A DNA stretch of 64,000 nt from Arthrobacter saudimassiliensis (GTDB lineage: Bacteria > Actinomycetota > Actinomycetes > Actinomycetales > Micrococcaceae), in NCBI GenBank assembly GCA_900016675.1, contig LN483070.1:186001-250000 (forward strand), in the 5' to 3' direction. Position 1 is the first letter of the stretch. Each line of letters starts with the position of its first letter. Made by a program: the position numbers and the translations under genes. The notes under the pieces were generated by a model. It was not told the origin of the DNA, ran no database searches, and saw nothing but the letters and a program-made list of their open reading frames with translations. This document shows, in pieces, positions 8,601 through 18,748 of this stretch.

Positions 8601-9308
8601 GCCAACGGCGTGCTGGGCGACACGGACACCAACACCTTCGACACCAACGTGGTGACGCTGCCGGTGGCCGTGGAGGCGCTGGGCCTGGATCCGGCCGCCG
8701 AGTCGCTGCCGATCCAGTACCGGGTGACCACGCTCAGCCCGTACAACAGCGACGAGAACGGCGGGAACGTGCCGGTGGACGAGACCGCGTGGATCGGGTT
8801 CGACGCCTCCAGCCCGGCGCTGTGGTTCAGCGGCGCGACGCCGGAGGCCGGGCTGTTCGCCGACGTCGACGGCGGCAAGCTCACCGTCAACCGCGGGACC
8901 GAGGTCACCGACGCCAAGGCGCTGTTCCTGCACCTGCACAACGGCACCGGGGACCTCTCCGGGGCCGCGGGCCTGGGTGGCCGTGCCGAGATCCTGCCGA
9001 TCTCGGTGCCTGCCCCGGTGGTGAACCCGGTGAGCGCCGTCGCGGTCTGCAACGCGTTCAAGTCGGAGATCAAGGTGACGGTGACCAACCCGGGCGACCG
9101 CCGCGCGGACATCACCCTGAACACCCCGTACGGCAACGCCAAGGTGCAGAAGCTGCAGCCGGGCGAGACCCGCACCGAGGTGATCAAGACCCGTAAGCTG
9201 ACCACCGCGGCCGGCAAAGTGACCGCCGACTACAAGTGGACCGGCGGCGGCAAAGCCGAGAAGGCCGAGTTCACGGCTCCCTTCGGGGCGGTGAAGTGCA
9301 GCCGGTAG
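5685..9308 (+). CDS. Secreted subtilisin-like serine protease (S8) with PA insert
   Basis: The 1207-aa preproprotein starts with a Sec signal peptide (cleavage after AQA near residue 31) and a propeptide of inhibitor-I9 type (about 65-165). The S8 catalytic triad is Asp192 in AVLDTGIDY, His269 in GHGSHVAGT and Ser618 in SSGTSMAAPHVAG, with the oxyanion Asn in SAGNSG. About 150 residues between the Asn and Ser blocks look like a protease-associated (PA) insert. The C-terminal half (680-1207) is beta-rich, probably Fn3-like. It ends without a sorting signal, so the enzyme is probably released. ATG 5685 has AAGGAG four bases upstream. Confidence 0.92.
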   Translation: MRLSKHRAGAGVVATLAGVALTAGLGLPAQAQETDGGEAPAQGIQVQDFEALKVSPSLRDLNGEVSAYVQFKGDGAFGQTQPEAVKEGREKPVNKRERVRQIRSTIEAQAQSAAAEASAEALYTTTNTLPGVAVRGDAEAIKALAGRDDVASITRIVPKTVDNKGADIDTRALDSWVQRSETGEGITIAVLDTGIDYTHSSFGGPGTVEAYQAAQASETIPAADSGLLDPEKFIGGYDLVGDDYNADPSSPTYQPVPKPDLNPLDCGGHGSHVAGTAAGYGTNDDGSTFRGDYTKLTAEEVNGMRIGPGSAPEAKLVGIRVFGCAGSSAVVGQALDYVLDPNGDGDFSDRAQVVNMSLGSEYAPYDDPENAIVDKLTELGILSVTSAGNSGDVYDVGGSPGNARSSLAVASSIGSQVTLDRADVLAPAEVEGTASGQYSSNFNYSDPAVTEERLTGNVVMAPANNRFGCEAFPAGSLAGKWVWIQWEENGQFPCGSGVRFNNAQAAGATGVVLDSPRSVFDAGIGGNAAIPGIQLNRDSSDRLRPAAVAGTLELRLAPQYMATATGPSESQDTISSFSSRGLHGSNGVVKPDVAAPGSSIGSVSVGSGDGASTSSGTSMAAPHVAGLAALMYAATDYNPYEVKTAIMNTATHDLFSAEGSVLAPNRVGSGRVDALDALNNKVLAYATDDPALTSVNFGVLELGDEALRLTRSITVENKSDTPRRYTVSYLESSTMPGVSVSTSPRVDVPANGKATVEVTLDIADPAALAKTIDPGAETEQLGLARQFLADVSGRVQLAADGVPTLRVPVYSAPKPTAAMSAGTGVQFADAEAGAADVVLRGRDLQQGEGSSRYLSLVAPLVLGAESPRLEKVNMESLRAMDLQAVGASSTLPALRAAGADERDAMLHFGVSTWDNWPILGGSNEINVEIDVNADGVGDYQVFTSRAADLDVVLVSTYRINPDGSGELVDQYGANGVLGDTDTNTFDTNVVTLPVAVEALGLDPAAESLPIQYRVTTLSPYNSDENGGNVPVDETAWIGFDASSPALWFSGATPEAGLFADVDGGKLTVNRGTEVTDAKALFLHLHNGTGDLSGAAGLGGRAEILPISVPAPVVNPVSAVAVCNAFKSEIKVTVTNPGDRRADITLNTPYGNAKVQKLQPGETRTEVIKTRKLTTAAGKVTADYKWTGGGKAEKAEFTAPFGAVKCSR

Positions 9309-9326
9309 CCTGACGCTGAGCACAGC

Positions 9327-9371
9327 ACAGCGGCGGCCGTCTCCCTTCTGGGAGACGGCCGCTTCGCTGTG
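9327..9371 (+). terminator. Terminator of the protease gene
   Basis: A 12-bp core stem CGGCCGTCTCCC/GGGAGACGGCCG with a TTCT loop is extended by outer CACAGCG/CGCTGTG pairing. It lies about 20 bases after the stop codon. Confidence 0.85.
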
Positions 9372-9409
9372 TCCACTGCCGGCAGCTGCCGCTTCTATTG
9401 CTCCTGTAG

Positions 9410-9429
9410 GGCTAGACCCCGGTCTAGCC
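9410..9429. terminator. Short 9-bp hairpin, possible terminator
   Basis: GGCTAGACC is inverted as GGTCTAGCC with a two-base centre. It lies between two convergent genes near the point where base composition drops, so it may serve the reverse-strand STAND gene or mark the island edge. Confidence 0.4.
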
Positions 9430-9537
9430 GCCGGAAAACCAACCTTACAAGCTGCGCCTACCGCCATGTATCGGGGCCCATTCATATCTCCCAGAAACGG
9501 GCGACGGAATCCTAGAGGGCGAACGGAGGGTGAGGTC

Positions 9538-12180
9538 CTATAGGGAAGGCTCTAGTTCAACCTCAACCGCTCGAGTGCGGTCGTCCTGAGTGGTGAGGCT
9601 GAATGCAACCGGCACCCCCACATTCAACCGGGAATAAAACAGACCAGCGGCTAGACCAGACTTGTGAAAGTAGACCCTCTCACTCAGAATTGGACATGTT
9701 ATAAATCCGTATGACCCCAGTAGTGAATAGATAGTACCGTGCAATCGCTTTGTCTCATCGATAGTCACCCCGTCAGCAACATCTCCCGCCGCTTTGATTA
9801 GGCGAGCCAGAGGATACGAATCCGCGTGAGCACTTGCATGGCGCTTGATGACTTCAAGCAGCGAGGGCCATTTATCGGAGGGCCGCAATTGGACAAGCCG
9901 AGTCGTCAATTTGTCAAAAAAATCCGGTGTAGAATCGACACTCTCCCCATACCCCGCACATTGAAAAAGGTAGCGCATAGCGGAGATAGACGCCTCAGTC
10001 GCTGTATCGCGCAACCTCCGGTCCGACGCCCCTCTATTCAACTCATCGGATGCTAGCTCAAATGCCGCTATTGCGTCGTATGCAGCCTGTATAGGATTCC
10101 TAGCTTCAGTTAGCGCGACTTCAGCCCGCCTACAATAGGCGTCAGATAAAGCGGTGAGTACGATCAGCCTCAGGCGGCCTTCGGCGTCAACTAGAGCCGT
10201 CTCAAGATATTCGATGCCTTCGTCAAATTTTTCTTGCCAGACCAACGAGGCGCCCAGATTATACCCCGTGTCCGGCAACCGTAGCACCCTGTGAGCTTCA
10301 GTCGCATAAGGCACAGCCAACTCAGGCTCCCTCATGGCGCGGGCCATGTGGCCAGCGTAGTAGTATGCAACTACCGCTTTATGCTCCTCCGTTTCAGCCA
10401 AATCGTAGGAGTTTAAATATGACTCCCTCGCAGCCAGCTTATTTCCATTCGCAGAGTGCACAAATGCTTCAACCCTATGAACCTCCCAGAATTCCGGGTT
10501 GAGAGTCTTAGCCTCGTCGATTAGGGTGAACGCGACTTCGTAATCCTTAGACCTAGAAGCGCTCAAAGCTCGTCGCAGCAATTGTGCGCTCGGAGCATCT
10601 GTCTCATAGCGCACGCGAACAACATTCGGCCCTAGCGAACGGCGTCCAGCTTCAACCGATCTGCGCTCTTCTTCGCGCAGAAACACAGTCTCATTTTCCT
10701 GAACCTTCGTCCTAACCGGATGGTCCCGAGGGACAACAGTTGCTGTGAACTGACGTGCCGTCTCTGTGAGCGCGATCATGGTTGCCATGGCGGTGTCGCC
10801 GGTCAGCCAGGACCGAACGAGAGAGCCTCTGATAAGTTCCCGAACCGCGGACCCAACCTCCGAGACCGCTTTTCCAAGTAAAACTACAAGGTCGTCCTGC
10901 GTGACGGGACGACGTAGTGCATCCATAGCAATAAACATCTCAGTAGCAGCGGGGCTTAGGTTTTCATAAACCGACCTAACACAGTAGTTCAAGAGCTCAT
11001 CCTGATGCCTGATAGAGTTCAGGGGGTCGTGCCCAGCTTCAGTTGCGAGAATAAACCAACGAATAGCCAATGGAGAGCACCTGAGCTTGGAGACTATCAC
11101 CTTACGGGAATCTCCAGAAACACGCCTCAGGGATGGCACATTTCTGTATCTAACCAGTTGGTTTAGAAGATACAGCGCATCCGACTCCCCAAGGGGCTTG
11201 ACGTCGATACGGCGCTCAACTTGCCCTATCCCCTCCCGGCTGGTTATTAGAAATGACGCATCATCAGGAAGTCCTTCGTAGAGCTCAAGAAAGTCTTCCC
11301 CGTTTATTGTTTCGAGGTTGTCTATAATAATTAGGGGTTTAAATCCATCGATGACTGTGGCTAGCTGCTGAACTCCCCCGGAGAAGTCCGACCGCGCCCC
11401 CTCGCCTAGAGCCTGCGCGACACCAACAAGATCCGAAGCGTTGTTCTTAATTTCCAGTACGCCAGTTCCGGTCAGCCGTTCGCTCTTCAGTGATGCCCAG
11501 AGAATGAGATCGAAGGGCTCCTCCGGATCGTCGAGAAGTTGATAGGCCACTTCCACCGCGAGAGCTGTTTTCCCGATGCCACCTTCGCCACACAGTGTTA
11601 TAACCGGATCCCGCCGACGTTTGAGAGCGGCACAGATGCGTTTGACTTCATCGTCCCGGCCTACAAGTCCAGTTTCGTCATAGTCTGAATGAGGCAGATT
11701 GTGTCGAATCTTATCCTCAAGCGCTTCGAATGCGTTCTCAGGGTGCCATCCGTGGTCCGCCTCAATATTGTCTAAGACCTTTGCAGTACTGCGCCAGTAC
11801 TGTCGATCAAACTTCACTAGTGATGACCGCATTCGATCGAAGTCACCCGGTGCCAGTGGCCTACTGTGCATGACCCTATGCCTGATTGGCAGGATTACAT
11901 CCAGTTCCGCGGTAAGTTCACGAGTCTCCAAAGCCAAAATGGCTGGAAGATGTCGGCGATGTCTATTCAAAAGGTCGTATGCGACCCTAAGATCAAGGTA
12001 CTCCACGAGTTCATTCTCGCTGCCCATAGGGTCGTCATCGCGCCGCTTTTTCAAGTCGACAAGGGAGTTCCCGAATACCTTTGCTTCGTCCTCCTCCACG
12101 GGAATGATGAACCGATAAAGATGCGATCTAACGTCCCGCTCGAAAGCGTCTACGAGTGCATACATTTGTTGAGAAGCCAA
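9538..12180 (-). CDS. HEPN - NB-ARC (STAND) ATPase - TPR - cold-shock-like protein
   Basis: The 880-aa protein reads as a multidomain immune-type NTPase. Residues 6-130 are helical and carry R100-x4-H105 (RHRVMH), the HEPN ribonuclease signature, most like Swt1-type HEPN. Residues 170-480 are an NB-ARC-like module: Walker A GEGGIGKT (198-205), Walker B LIIIDNLE (283-290), sensor LITSR (311-315), then a winged-helix-like segment. Residues 540-740 look like TPR repeats. Residues 815-880 resemble a cold-shock/S1-like OB fold (YGFI...VYFH). The start is TTG with GGGGGA just upstream; an ATG five codons in is the alternative. Base composition is far lower in GC than the neighbours, and no partner gene is adjacent. 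The predicted role, nucleotide-gated RNA cleavage in defence, is inference. Confidence 0.85.
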   Translation of the reverse strand: MASQQMYALVDAFERDVRSHLYRFIIPVEEDEAKVFGNSLVDLKKRRDDDPMGSENELVEYLDLRVAYDLLNRHRRHLPAILALETRELTAELDVILPIRHRVMHSRPLAPGDFDRMRSSLVKFDRQYWRSTAKVLDNIEADHGWHPENAFEALEDKIRHNLPHSDYDETGLVGRDDEVKRICAALKRRRDPVITLCGEGGIGKTALAVEVAYQLLDDPEEPFDLILWASLKSERLTGTGVLEIKNNASDLVGVAQALGEGARSDFSGGVQQLATVIDGFKPLIIIDNLETINGEDFLELYEGLPDDASFLITSREGIGQVERRIDVKPLGESDALYLLNQLVRYRNVPSLRRVSGDSRKVIVSKLRCSPLAIRWFILATEAGHDPLNSIRHQDELLNYCVRSVYENLSPAATEMFIAMDALRRPVTQDDLVVLLGKAVSEVGSAVRELIRGSLVRSWLTGDTAMATMIALTETARQFTATVVPRDHPVRTKVQENETVFLREEERRSVEAGRRSLGPNVVRVRYETDAPSAQLLRRALSASRSKDYEVAFTLIDEAKTLNPEFWEVHRVEAFVHSANGNKLAARESYLNSYDLAETEEHKAVVAYYYAGHMARAMREPELAVPYATEAHRVLRLPDTGYNLGASLVWQEKFDEGIEYLETALVDAEGRLRLIVLTALSDAYCRRAEVALTEARNPIQAAYDAIAAFELASDELNRGASDRRLRDTATEASISAMRYLFQCAGYGESVDSTPDFFDKLTTRLVQLRPSDKWPSLLEVIKRHASAHADSYPLARLIKAAGDVADGVTIDETKRLHGTIYSLLGSYGFITCPILSERVYFHKSGLAAGLFYSRLNVGVPVAFSLTTQDDRTRAVEVELEPSL

Positions 12181-12481
12181 TTTTCCCCCATGTCCTTAAT
12201 GGAGCGCCGCCAATGGCGCTCTTCGGCTACAGCACGCTTGCCGCTCACCAGAGTAGCTGCGCAATCGAACGAACTTTTATCTTCCTGGACTCACCTCATC
12301 CCGTGGATCGACCTGGGTCCCGAACCTTGGCGCCTTTTCCGCGCTCTGTGCCGCCGGGGAAGATCACCGCAGCCTTAATAGCACCTCTCGAGGCAGTAGC
12401 GTTGTCCTTTCCAGCGGCCTTCGCTGCCAAGGGTTATCTTTCAGCCTTGATCTCCCTACCGACAGTGTGTCTATTACCGAC
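12181..12481. other. Noncoding gap upstream of the STAND gene
   Basis: This 301-base gap separates the STAND gene from the stop codon of ramB. Composition changes from mid-GC to high-GC across it. It should hold the promoter of the STAND gene, but I see no convincing -35/-10 pair, attachment site or small gene. Confidence 0.5.
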
Positions 12482-13909
12482 CTACCGCTCCGAATGGGCC
12501 TGCAGGAAGGAATAGACCTCGGTCTCGTCGACGCCGGGGAATGCGCCGGGCGGCAGCGCCGCCAGCAGGTGCGAGTGGGCGCGGGCGCTGGGCCAGGCGT
12601 TGCCGGACCACTCGGCGGCGAGCTGCTGCGGGGGCACCCGGCAGCAGCTGGGATCCGGGCAGGTCGACTTGGACCGCTCCTGGGTCTCCCGGCCGCGGAA
12701 CCACTTCACGTGCGCGTACGGGACGCCGATGCTCAACGAGAACAGCCCGGCGGAGCTGCGCTCGGTGCGGGCGGTGCACCAGTACGTGCCGGCCGGCGTG
12801 TCCGTGTACTGGTTGAAGGCGCTGAACTGGTCCGGCACGTTGAACACCTCCCGCGACGTCCAGTACCGGCAGATCGGCTGGCCCTCGATGGCGCCGGTAT
12901 GGTCCGCCGGGAAGGTCACGCCGTCGTTCTCATACGCCTTGTAGACGATGCCGCTCTTGTGCACCTTCTGGAAGTGCGTGGGAATGCCCAGGTGCTCGGT
13001 GGCGAGGTTGGTGAACCGGTGCGCGGCGGTCTCGTAGGAGACGGCGAACGCGTCGCGGATGTCCTCGACGGCGATTTCCTTGGCCGCTTTGGCCCGCTGC
13101 AGGAACTCGACGGTGGCCTTTTCCGGCAGCAGCAGCGCGGCGGCGAAATAGTTGGTGGCCACCCGCTGGCTGAGGAACTCCCCGTAGCTCTGCGGCGTCT
13201 CGTGCTGCAGCACGTAGTGGCCCAGGGCCTGCAGCAGCACCGAGCGCGGATCATGGTCCGACTGCTGGGACTGGGTCAGGTAGATCCGTTTGTTCTTGAG
13301 GTCGGTGACCGAGCGGGTGGAGTGCGGCAGGTCGTTCACGTGGTGCAGCGAGAAGCCCAGGTGCGCGGCGATGTCGGCGATGACGTGCTGGGACAGCGGC
13401 CCGGCGGTGTGCCCCACCGAGTCCAGCACCTCCTGTGCCGCCCGCTCGTACTCCGGAAAGTAGTTGTTCCGCTCGCGCATCATCATGCGCAGCTCGGTGT
13501 TGGCCCGGCGGGCCTCCTCCGGGGTGGCGATCTGCTCGTTCAGCCGGCGCTCCAGCTCGGCCTGCAGTCCGACCAGGGACTCCAGCACGTCCATCGGCAG
13601 CCGTGAGCTGATCCGGACCTTGGGCAGGCCCAGGGACTCGTAGAGCGGGCCGCGCTGGGCGCGCTCCAGCTCGATCTCCAGGGCGGCGCGCCGGCTGGGC
13701 GGCTCGGCTTCCCCCAGCAGCGCGTCGATCGTCACGCCCAGCGCCTTGGCCAGGGACTGCAGCATGCCCAGCTTCGGCTCGCGCTTGCCGTTTTCGATCA
13801 GCGACAGCTGCGAGGGGACGGTGCCGACGGCGGCGCCCAGCTCCTCGAGGGTCAGGCCCTTGGACTTGCGCAGGTGCCGCAGTCGGCGCCCCAGGGCGAT
13901 GCCGTCCAT
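12482..13909 (-). CDS. ramB: RamB-type regulator of acetate metabolism
   Basis: The 475-aa product has an N-terminal XRE helix-turn-helix (ALGRRLRHLR through SQLSLIENGKREPKL), an IrrE/ImmA-like middle part, and a C-terminal short-chain fatty-acyl regulator domain with a late cysteine cluster (CPDPSCC). This matches RamB, the glyoxylate-shunt repressor of corynebacteria and relatives, in architecture and length (about 475 aa). It is divergent from aceA. I chose ATG 13909 because similarity starts there and the length fits; a GTG at 13966 is also in frame. Confidence 0.9.
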   Translation of the reverse strand: MDGIALGRRLRHLRKSKGLTLEELGAAVGTVPSQLSLIENGKREPKLGMLQSLAKALGVTIDALLGEAEPPSRRAALEIELERAQRGPLYESLGLPKVRISSRLPMDVLESLVGLQAELERRLNEQIATPEEARRANTELRMMMRERNNYFPEYERAAQEVLDSVGHTAGPLSQHVIADIAAHLGFSLHHVNDLPHSTRSVTDLKNKRIYLTQSQQSDHDPRSVLLQALGHYVLQHETPQSYGEFLSQRVATNYFAAALLLPEKATVEFLQRAKAAKEIAVEDIRDAFAVSYETAAHRFTNLATEHLGIPTHFQKVHKSGIVYKAYENDGVTFPADHTGAIEGQPICRYWTSREVFNVPDQFSAFNQYTDTPAGTYWCTARTERSSAGLFSLSIGVPYAHVKWFRGRETQERSKSTCPDPSCCRVPPQQLAAEWSGNAWPSARAHSHLLAALPPGAFPGVDETEVYSFLQAHSER

Positions 13910-13997
13910 CCGCTCGTCGGGCCCGGGGGCCTCCGGGGCGGGTCGGTTCCATGTTGAACTGATCACATTTTCACGGTACGCGAAGAACTGCATTTTT

Positions 13998-14018
13998 TTC
14001 CAGAGAAAACCTCTGGAA
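13998..14018. promoter_or_regulatory. Palindrome in the ramB-aceA promoter region
   Basis: TTCCAGAG is inverted as CTCTGGAA around AAAAC, amid A/T tracts in otherwise GC-rich DNA between the divergent genes. Its position suggests an operator, possibly for RamB itself. The sequence is not an obvious copy of the published corynebacterial RamB box. Confidence 0.45.
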
Positions 14019-14062
14019 GAGGGGTTGTTTTTGGCGAAAAGTGGTTCCCACAGCAAGGGAAA

Positions 14063-14081
14063 CCCGGCCGGAAGGGCCGGG
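14063..14081 (+). promoter_or_regulatory. Hairpin in the aceA leader
   Basis: CCCGGCC (14063-14069) pairs with GGCCGGG (14075-14081) around GGAAG, ending ten bases before the aceA ribosome site. It could stabilise or attenuate the messenger. Confidence 0.4.
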
Positions 14082-14106
14082 ACAAAGATCCAAGGAGATG
14101 TTGGAA

Positions 14107-15399
14107 ATGACGCAGGAGACGAGCACCGCCGCCGAGCAGCTGGCCCAGGAATGGGCCACCGACCCGCGCTGGGAAGGCATCGAGCGTGACTACACCGCCG
14201 AGGACGTCGTCAAGCTGCGCGGCCGCATCCAGGAGGAGCACACCCTGGCCCGCCGCGGCGCGGAGAAGCTCTGGGACCAGCTGCGGAACGCCGGCGATGA
14301 AGGCTACACCAACGCCCTCGGCGCGCTGACCGGCAACCAGGCCGTCCAGCAGGTCAAGGCCGGGCTGAAGGCCATCTACCTCTCCGGCTGGCAGGTCGCC
14401 GCGGATGCGAACAACTCCGGCCACACCTACCCGGACCAGTCCCTGTACCCGGCTAACTCGGTGCCCACCGTCGTCCGCCGGATCAACAACGCGCTGCTGC
14501 GTGCCGACCAGATCGAGTTCGCCGAAGGCATCCAGTCCGTCGACGACTACCTGGTGCCGATCGTGGCCGACGCCGAGGCCGGTTTCGGCGGCCCGCTGAA
14601 TGCCTACGAGCTGATGAAGGCCATGATCCAGGCCGGTGCCTCCGGCGTGCACTGGGAGGACCAGCTCGCCTCGGAGAAGAAGTGCGGCCACCTCGGCGGC
14701 AAGGTGCTGATCCCCACCGGCCAGCACATCCGCACCCTGAACGCCGCCCGCCTCGCGGCCGACGTCGCCGGCACGCCCACCGTGGTGATCGCCCGCACCG
14801 ACGCCGAGGCGGCCACCCTGATCACCTCCGACGTCGACGAGCGCGACGCCGAGTTCATCACCGGCGAGCGGACCGCGGAAGGCTTCTACAAGGTCCGCAA
14901 CGGCATCGAGCCCTGCATCGCCCGGGCCAAGGCCTACGCGCCGTACTCGGACCTGATCTGGATGGAGACCGGTACCCCGGACCTGGAGATGGCCCGCAAG
15001 TTCGCCGAAGCCGTCCGCTCCGAGTTCCCGGACCAGATGCTTGCTTACAACTGCTCGCCGTCCTTCAACTGGAAGAAGCACCTGGACGACGACACCATCG
15101 CCAAGTTCCAGCGCGAGCTCGGCGCCATGGGCTTCAAGTTCCAGTTCATCACCCTGGCCGGCTTCCACGCCCTGAACTACTCGATGTTCGACCTGGCGCA
15201 CGGCTACGCCCGCACCGGCATGAGCGCCTACGTGGAGCTGCAGGAAAAGGAATTCGGCGCGGAGGGCCGCGGCTACACCGCCACCCGCCACCAGCGCGAA
15301 GTCGGCACCGGCTACTTCGACGCCATCTCCACTGCCCTGAACCCCGAGGGCAGCACCCTGGCGCTGGCCGGGTCCACCGAGACCGCCCAGTTCCACTAA
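14107..15399 (+). CDS. aceA: Isocitrate lyase
   Basis: This enzyme splits isocitrate into glyoxylate and succinate, the first step of the glyoxylate shunt. The 430-aa protein carries the active-site loop KKCGH (Cys193), the family [14 protein letters not shown] segment, ARTDAEAA and [11 protein letters not shown]. Two ATGs are available. AAGGAG (14092-14097) abuts the first (14098) but sits nine bases from the second (14107), so the second is chosen. Malate synthase follows 80 bases downstream. Confidence 0.96.
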   Translation: MTQETSTAAEQLAQEWATDPRWEGIERDYTAEDVVKLRGRIQEEHTLARRGAEKLWDQLRNAGDEGYTNALGALTGNQAVQQVKAGLKAIYLSGWQVAADANNSGHTYPDQSLYPANSVPTVVRRINNALLRADQIEFAEGIQSVDDYLVPIVADAEAGFGGPLNAYELMKAMIQAGASGVHWEDQLASEKKCGHLGGKVLIPTGQHIRTLNAARLAADVAGTPTVVIARTDAEAATLITSDVDERDAEFITGERTAEGFYKVRNGIEPCIARAKAYAPYSDLIWMETGTPDLEMARKFAEAVRSEFPDQMLAYNCSPSFNWKKHLDDDTIAKFQRELGAMGFKFQFITLAGFHALNYSMFDLAHGYARTGMSAYVELQEKEFGAEGRGYTATRHQREVGTGYFDAISTALNPEGSTLALAGSTETAQFH

Positions 15400-15408
15400 C
15401 CCCATCTT

Positions 15409-15445
15409 CCTGCCGGCGCCGCCTGCCCTTGCCGGCGCCGGCAGG
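15409..15445 (+). promoter_or_regulatory. Intercistronic hairpin between aceA and aceB
   Basis: The 12-bp arm CCTGCCGGCGCC (15409-15420) pairs perfectly with 15434-15445. With no T run and with aceB only 34 bases further, it more likely protects the aceA 3' end or partly attenuates than fully terminates. Confidence 0.55.
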
Positions 15446-15479
15446 AACCCCCGTTGTGCACTTCTGAAGGAGAACCATC

Positions 15480-17114
<1,635 letters not shown>

Positions 17115-17129
17115 GAGCAGACGGAACGG

Positions 17130-17165
17130 ATGGGGCCCGACGCCGGCAGCGGCGTCGGGCCCCAT
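17130..17165 (+). terminator. Terminator after aceB
   Basis: A perfect 16-bp stem (17130-17145 with 17150-17165) encloses a GCAG loop, 15 bases after the stop codon. No T run follows. Confidence 0.85.
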
Positions 17166-17198
17166 CCGCATCCTGCCGTCCGTTTGGTTTGCTTAACC

Positions 17199-17210
17199 GA
17201 CCAAATGGTC
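17199..17210. promoter_or_regulatory. Candidate TetR operator before the efflux gene
   Basis: GACCAAATGGTC is a 12-bp palindrome (arms GACCA/TGGTC) ending 14 bases before the efflux ATG. An overlapping wider inverted pair TTTGGT...ACCAAA spans 17183-17205. It is a natural target for the TetR protein encoded at the end of the same transcript. Confidence 0.5.
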
Positions 17211-17224
17211 CGTAGCGTGGAGGC

Positions 17225-18748
17225 ATGGTTTCCTCCCCTCCCGCCTACCGCCAGGCCGGCCGCCGCGAATGGCTGGCGCTCTGCGTCCTCATGCTCGCCG
17301 TCGTCCTGCTCGCGGTGGACGCCACCGTCCTCTACCTGGCCGTTCCCGCACTGACCGCCGAGATCTCACCGACCGCCACGCAGCTGCTGTGGATCGGAGA
17401 CATCTACTCCTTCGTGCTGGCCGGCCTGCTGATTCCCATGGGCAACCTCGCGGACCGGGTGGGCCGCAAGAAACTGCTGATCATCGGCAGCACGGCCTTC
17501 GGCATCGCCTCGCTGATCGCCGCCTACTCCCCCTCCGCGGAACTGCTGATCGCCGCCCGGGCGCTGCTCGGCGTCGCCGGCGCCACGATCATGCCCTCCA
17601 CCCTGTCGATCGTGCGGGACATGTTCGAGGACCCGGTGCAGCGCACCCGCGCCATCGCCGTCTGGTCCGCCGGGGCAACCGGCGGCGCCGCGCTGGGTCC
17701 GCTGGTCGGCGGGGCGCTGCTGGAACGGTTCTGGTGGGGCTCGGTGTTCCTGATCAACGTGCCGATCATGCTCGTGGTCCTGGTGGCCGGGCTGATCCTG
17801 TTGCCTGAGTCCCGCAACCCGCATTCGGGGCGGGTGGACCTGCTCTCCGCGCTCCTGTCGGTGCTGGCCATCGTGCCGGTGGTCTACGCGGTGAAGCACG
17901 CCGTCGGCACCGGGCTGGACTGGACCGTCCCGGCCACCGCCGCGGCCGGCGTGCTGGCCGGCGTCGTGTTCGTCCGGCGGCAGCGCCGCCTGCCGCATCC
18001 CCTGGTGGACATCGATCTGTTCCGCATTCCGGCGTTCACCGGTGCGGTGGTCGCCAACACCCTCGCGATCTTCGCCTTCAGCGGCCTGCTGTTCTTCTTC
18101 TCCCAGTACCTGCAGCTGGTGCGCGGCTACGGGCCGCTGATGGCCGGGCTGGCCGAAATGCCGGTGACGGTGACCTCCATCCTGGTCATTGCGTTCATCG
18201 GGTTCCTGCTGACGCGGCTGGGCCGCGGGCGGTCCATCGGCGCCGGACTGGGCACCGCCGCCCTGGGGCTGGCCGCGCTGGGCCTGGCCGAGGGGCTGCC
18301 CACCTACTGGGGCATCGGGCTGGCGCTGGCCGTGCTCGGCCTGGGCGTGGGGGTGGCGATGGCCCTGTCCACGGACGCGATCGTCGCGGCCGCACCCAGG
18401 GAACGTGCCGGCGCCGCGGCGTCGATCTCCGAAACCGGCTATGAGCTGGGCGTGGCGCTGGGCATCGCGGTGCTGGGCTCGCTGCAGACCGCGCTCTACC
18501 GCGCCAACCTCACCCCGCCCACCGACCTCGGCGCGGCCGACGGCGCGGCGCTGCAGGATTCCCTGGCCGCCGCCAGCAGCCGGCTCACGGACCCCGCGCT
18601 GATCGAGCAGGCACAGCATGCCTTCACCGGCGCCATGCAGCTGACCAGCTATGTCGCCGCCGGGATCCTGGTGCTCGCCGCCGTGATTGCCTGGCGGGTC
18701 ATCCCCTCCCCCACCGAAACGCAGGAGCAGCAGCATGTCGGGCACTGA
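17225..18748 (+). CDS. DHA2-family MFS drug efflux transporter (QacA/SmvA-like)
   Basis: The 507-aa proton-driven exporter has 14 predicted membrane helices. Seen are the TM1 motif AVDATVLYLAVP, motif A GNLADRVGRKK in the TM2-3 loop and motif C-like GGAALGPLVGG in TM5. QacA/SmvA members export quaternary ammonium compounds and related cations; the substrate here is not proven. GGAGG sits only one base before the ATG, so the message may be leaderless. The last 14 bases overlap the TetR gene. Confidence 0.88.
   Translation: MVSSPPAYRQAGRREWLALCVLMLAVVLLAVDATVLYLAVPALTAEISPTATQLLWIGDIYSFVLAGLLIPMGNLADRVGRKKLLIIGSTAFGIASLIAAYSPSAELLIAARALLGVAGATIMPSTLSIVRDMFEDPVQRTRAIAVWSAGATGGAALGPLVGGALLERFWWGSVFLINVPIMLVVLVAGLILLPESRNPHSGRVDLLSALLSVLAIVPVVYAVKHAVGTGLDWTVPATAAAGVLAGVVFVRRQRRLPHPLVDIDLFRIPAFTGAVVANTLAIFAFSGLLFFFSQYLQLVRGYGPLMAGLAEMPVTVTSILVIAFIGFLLTRLGRGRSIGAGLGTAALGLAALGLAEGLPTYWGIGLALAVLGLGVGVAMALSTDAIVAAAPRERAGAAASISETGYELGVALGIAVLGSLQTALYRANLTPPTDLGAADGAALQDSLAAASSRLTDPALIEQAQHAFTGAMQLTSYVAAGILVLAAVIAWRVIPSPTETQEQQHVGH

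Noticed and set aside
5673-9485. Very long reverse-strand open frame antisense to the protease
   Set aside because: High-GC codon bias of the forward gene leaves the opposite frame open. The forward product has a complete S8 triad, signal peptide, ribosome site and terminator.
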